Shown here: piece after piece, positions 13,721 to 16,408 of the stretch
Layout: every line of letters starts with the position of its first letter
How positions within the stretch are numbered: position 1 is the first letter of the stretch
Source: Bacteroidota bacterium
Lineage (GTDB): Bacteria > Bacteroidota > Bacteroidia > Chitinophagales > Chitinophagaceae
DNA: 16,408 nucleotides
Assembly (NCBI GenBank): GCA_023433265.1
Contig: JAEZDR010000001.1
Span: 1 to 16,408 of the forward strand
Reading direction: 5' to 3'
Position numbers and translations under genes: made by a program
Notes under the pieces: model-generated
The model's input: only the letters and a program-made list of their open reading frames with translations
Told to the model about the DNA's origin: nothing
Database searches by the model: none

Positions 13721-16408
13721 TTATCTAATTATAGTGATCGATCCTGTGATGATATTAAAGCCATTCTTAGGATCAATGATGTAATAGTAAGTTCCAACAG
13801 GTAATGGCGTACCATTATAAGTTCCGTCCCATGGTGTGTTATAATTATGCGAACTGAACACCATAACACCTTGCCTGTTGAATATTTCAACTGAATGGCC
13901 TGGATAGTCAACCAGTCCCGGTATTAGCCATAGATCGTTGATACCATCGCCATTAGGTGAGAACGCATTCGGTATCTGAATCTGCTTCAGCATCTTCACG
14001 CTCAGACTGTCGGTAGCTGAACAACCAAAGTTGTTTGTAGTAGCCGTCAGCCAGAATATACCGTCATTCAACACCATGAGTTTAGCTCCCAACTGGTCAT
14101 CATTCATTAGCTGTGGAATCTTAGGCGTCCAACTAAATGATACGGATGTTGAATCGTTTGCCTTCGCCTGGAAGTTAACAATCGTACCTTGAGGCACAAC
14201 GAAGGAAGGACCCGCATCTATCTTTGGTTGTATATGGACCTTCAATGGTTTCTCCAGGGAAGCCATACAACTACTTTGATTAGTAACCGTAAGTTTAATG
14301 TTGAAGTCGCCGGCGCTGTTCATTAACCTGTTAACCGTATGACCGCTGGCCGGGCCTTCCGGACCTAAATCCCATTGCCAGCTCTTGATGGGCGAGCCAT
14401 TGGGGTTTGAATTATCGGTAAACTCTACCGGCTTCCCCTGGCACACAGGGCTGGGATCCATATTGAAGTTTACCGTCGGTTTATTGTAAGTCCTTACATT
14501 CTTGATAAATATGCTACTACATCCTCCGTCAACAGATGTTGCTGTCAATTTAACCGGGTACACACCAGCAGATGTGTAGTTATGTTCCGGATGTTTTGTG
14601 CTTGATATAGCTGAACCATCAGCAAAATCCCACTTCCATATCAGATTTTGGTTGCTGGCATAGAAGGTAGTGGTGTTATTAAACTTGGCAGGGCCGCCAG
14701 GCAAACAAATGGTATCCACAAGTGTGAACGAGGCCTTCGGTACCGGGTGAACCGTTACCGTTAAGCCAAATGGCTCACTTTTGCAACCTTGAGGCGATGT
14801 TGTTACAAGCCTTACATTGTACTTACCTGTATCAATGTAATTGTAGGTGAATGGTAGCGCTGTCGTTTTGATTGCAGAATCTCCATTACCGTAAATCCAC
14901 TTCCAGGTTTGAATATTCGCTGTATTAGTAGAGGGCGTAAAACCTACGTTAGACCCGTGACAAACACTTTGATCTGCGGCAAACGATGCCATTGGTCTTG
15001 GGTTCACGGTGATACTTAACGGAATAGTCTTTTCGCAACCCGAGTTAGACGTAAACTTGTATTGGAAAGTAATAACTCCGTCACCCGCTGCCATTGGATC
15101 AAACAATCCCGCTGGTGTTATAAAGCTTCCACCGGAGAACACGCCCTGTCCTTTTACCCCATTCGTAACAGCCGGAGCCGCCAATGTAAGCGGTGATACA
15201 TCTTCGCACACCGGAGAATAGGAAGGTGTGGTAAGCGCGGGTGTGCGCTTAAACCTTATCGTATCAACAGAATCTCTCACACATCCATTGTTAGAGTAAA
15301 CTCTCAGGCTGATGTGATAGAGGCTATCCTTCATATTGAAGGTTGGATTTTGAAGGTTAGAAGACTCGGCTCCAGCAACGGTGCTGTCGCCAAACCACCA
15401 ACGGTAACTCTTAATACCTGATGCACCGGCAGTAGCAGCAGCAGAAAACTGTACGGTTCCGGTTTCATTCAGGCACCCGGTTGGCGAGTAAGCGAAGGTT
15501 GTTATTGTAGGTTTTGGATGGATTGTGATAGTCCTTGAAATAGAATCCACACAACCATTGTTATCAAACACATACCAGATAGTATGCGTTCCTGCACCCG
15601 CAACGGATGGAACAAACTTGCCCGCATTGCCATCAATAATACCAGGCCCTTTATAGGTTCCGGTACCATTCACGCCATTCGTAACGCTTGCTTTATTTAC
15701 AAGCACAGTGTCGTTGTTGAAGCATTGCGCATTCAAGGCTGCGAAGCTCAACGCTGCTCGTAAACGGATCGTTTTTGTAACGGTATCAGTATTGGTACAA
15801 CCAAAGGCTGTAGATGCAGTAAGCTTTATCAAATAACTTCCATCTGTGTAATTATGCGTTGGGTTTTCCAGTGTGCTGGTATTGGCCGGAGGTGCGCCAT
15901 GCCCAAAATCCCACGAGTAACGCAACACCTGTGTATCGGCCACCGTAGACAAATTGGAAAACTGTACAAGCCCTGCTGTATTAAAGCAACTGTCAGGAAC
16001 AGAGAAATCGGCAACCGGTGTTGCAAACACAACGATATCGCGTGTTAATGTCTGCACGCAACCAGAGTCGCTGGCAAAATGGTAAGTAATGGTATGCTTT
16101 CCGGGTCCTGCTATCTGTGAAGAAAACTTACCCATCGCTGTATCGGTTATACCCGAACCGGTATACCAGCCGTAACCGGGAACACTATTGGTTACACTGC
16201 CCTTGTTAACATCTGTTTCGGCGGCCACCGCACAAATAGTGTCCAGTGGTTCGAATGCCAGTCTCGGTTGTATATTCATAAAGACTGTATCCGTAGAGTC
16301 GCGCGAACAGCCCTTATCGGTTGTAGCAATAAACTTAATGATGTACTCCCCATAACCAAACAGGTGCGACGGATTTTTATCCATCGAAGAATCCGGGTTA
16401 GCAGGTGT
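13721..16408 (-). CDS. PKD-repeat adhesin with T9SS type B sorting domain (5' partial)
   Basis: The frame is open to the window edge, so the true start lies beyond 16408; 895 residues are visible. A surface protein secreted by T9SS. Numbering from the internal Met at 16384: PKD-like domains end at 39 and recur at about 124-207, 291-379, 466-547, 549-634 and 636-719 (WDFGHG, WWFGDS, WIYGNGDS, WDFADGS, WDLGPEG). Three Ig-like modules lie between the first of these, at 42-122, 210-289 and 382-463 (SVTNSVPGYG, SVTNGVNGTG, AVTNGVKGQG). A further Ig-like domain spans 720-799. The end, 801-887, is the CHU_C/type B sorting domain (IPNAFSPNGDGINDLW, VEIFNRQG, GTYYYIID). Most modules carry a conserved GC pair or single Cys. 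It heads the operon with PorP/SprF and the PorE-like gene. Adhesion or gliding is inferred. Confidence 0.93.
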   Translation of the reverse strand, partial: TPANPDSSMDKNPSHLFGYGEYIIKFIATTDKGCSRDSTDTVFMNIQPRLAFEPLDTICAVAAETDVNKGSVTNSVPGYGWYTGSGITDTAMGKFSSQIAGPGKHTITYHFASDSGCVQTLTRDIVVFATPVADFSVPDSCFNTAGLVQFSNLSTVADTQVLRYSWDFGHGAPPANTSTLENPTHNYTDGSYLIKLTASTAFGCTNTDTVTKTIRLRAALSFAALNAQCFNNDTVLVNKASVTNGVNGTGTYKGPGIIDGNAGKFVPSVAGAGTHTIWYVFDNNGCVDSISRTITIHPKPTITTFAYSPTGCLNETGTVQFSAAATAGASGIKSYRWWFGDSTVAGAESSNLQNPTFNMKDSLYHISLRVYSNNGCVRDSVDTIRFKRTPALTTPSYSPVCEDVSPLTLAAPAVTNGVKGQGVFSGGSFITPAGLFDPMAAGDGVITFQYKFTSNSGCEKTIPLSITVNPRPMASFAADQSVCHGSNVGFTPSTNTANIQTWKWIYGNGDSAIKTTALPFTYNYIDTGKYNVRLVTTSPQGCKSEPFGLTVTVHPVPKASFTLVDTICLPGGPAKFNNTTTFYASNQNLIWKWDFADGSAISSTKHPEHNYTSAGVYPVKLTATSVDGGCSSIFIKNVRTYNKPTVNFNMDPSPVCQGKPVEFTDNSNPNGSPIKSWQWDLGPEGPASGHTVNRLMNSAGDFNIKLTVTNQSSCMASLEKPLKVHIQPKIDAGPSFVVPQGTIVNFQAKANDSTSVSFSWTPKIPQLMNDDQLGAKLMVLNDGIFWLTATTNNFGCSATDSLSVKMLKQIQIPNAFSPNGDGINDLWLIPGLVDYPGHSVEIFNRQGVMVFSSHNYNTPWDGTYNGTPLPVGTYYYIIDPKNGFNIITGSITIIR

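Overview
The window looks like chromosomal DNA from a Bacteroidota bacterium, most likely of the Chitinophagaceae/Sphingobacteriia type. Four things point there: type IX secretion (T9SS) genes, including a PorP/SprF protein and a type B sorting domain; promoters of the Bacteroidota form TTTG-N19-TAnnTTTG; scarce Shine-Dalgarno sequences; and moderate GC. No phage, IS element or CRISPR array is visible.

Layout. (1) 1-366 is a decaying tandem array of tRNA-Met(CAU)-like units: two near-complete copies, one 5'-truncated copy and one 3' scrap. Each of the three larger copies is followed by its own intrinsic terminator, and each carries the same 16-nt perfect palindrome directly 3' of the anticodon, where the anticodon stem and variable loop should be. 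(2) 458-3911, minus strand: pyruvate phosphate dikinase (ppdK), and a small EVE-domain protein upstream of it with its own promoter. (3) 3941-6607, minus strand: a two-gene operon, a heme-binding CxxCH protein followed with zero spacing by a haemoglobin/haem-type TonB-dependent receptor. Divergent from it, at 6722-7909 on the plus strand, is a TPR plus beta-barrel outer-membrane protein. (4) 7917-8079: tRNA-Leu(CAG) with a textbook promoter and terminator. (5) 8177-10151: a maltose/galactoside-type O-acetyltransferase (minus) divergent from an exported GH13 alpha-amylase-family enzyme (plus). (6) 10152-10612: a gene-poor stretch with a 4 x 7-bp tandem repeat, ending in a strong bidirectional terminator. 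(7) 10668-16408, minus strand: a three-gene T9SS module in the order giant PKD-repeat adhesin with type B sorting domain (5' end outside the window), PorP/SprF outer-membrane partner, PorE-like OmpA/TPR/beta-propeller lipidless envelope protein.

How the genes fit together. The last module reads as a cargo, its dedicated secretion/anchoring partner and a peptidoglycan-binding envelope component. The heme-binding protein and receptor pair suggests haem or metal acquisition across the outer membrane. The amylase and acetyltransferase suggest sugar handling, although they are not co-transcribed. PPDK is central metabolism. The strongest candidates for something undescribed are the palindrome-bearing tRNA-Met array and the exact composition of the T9SS type B cassette.
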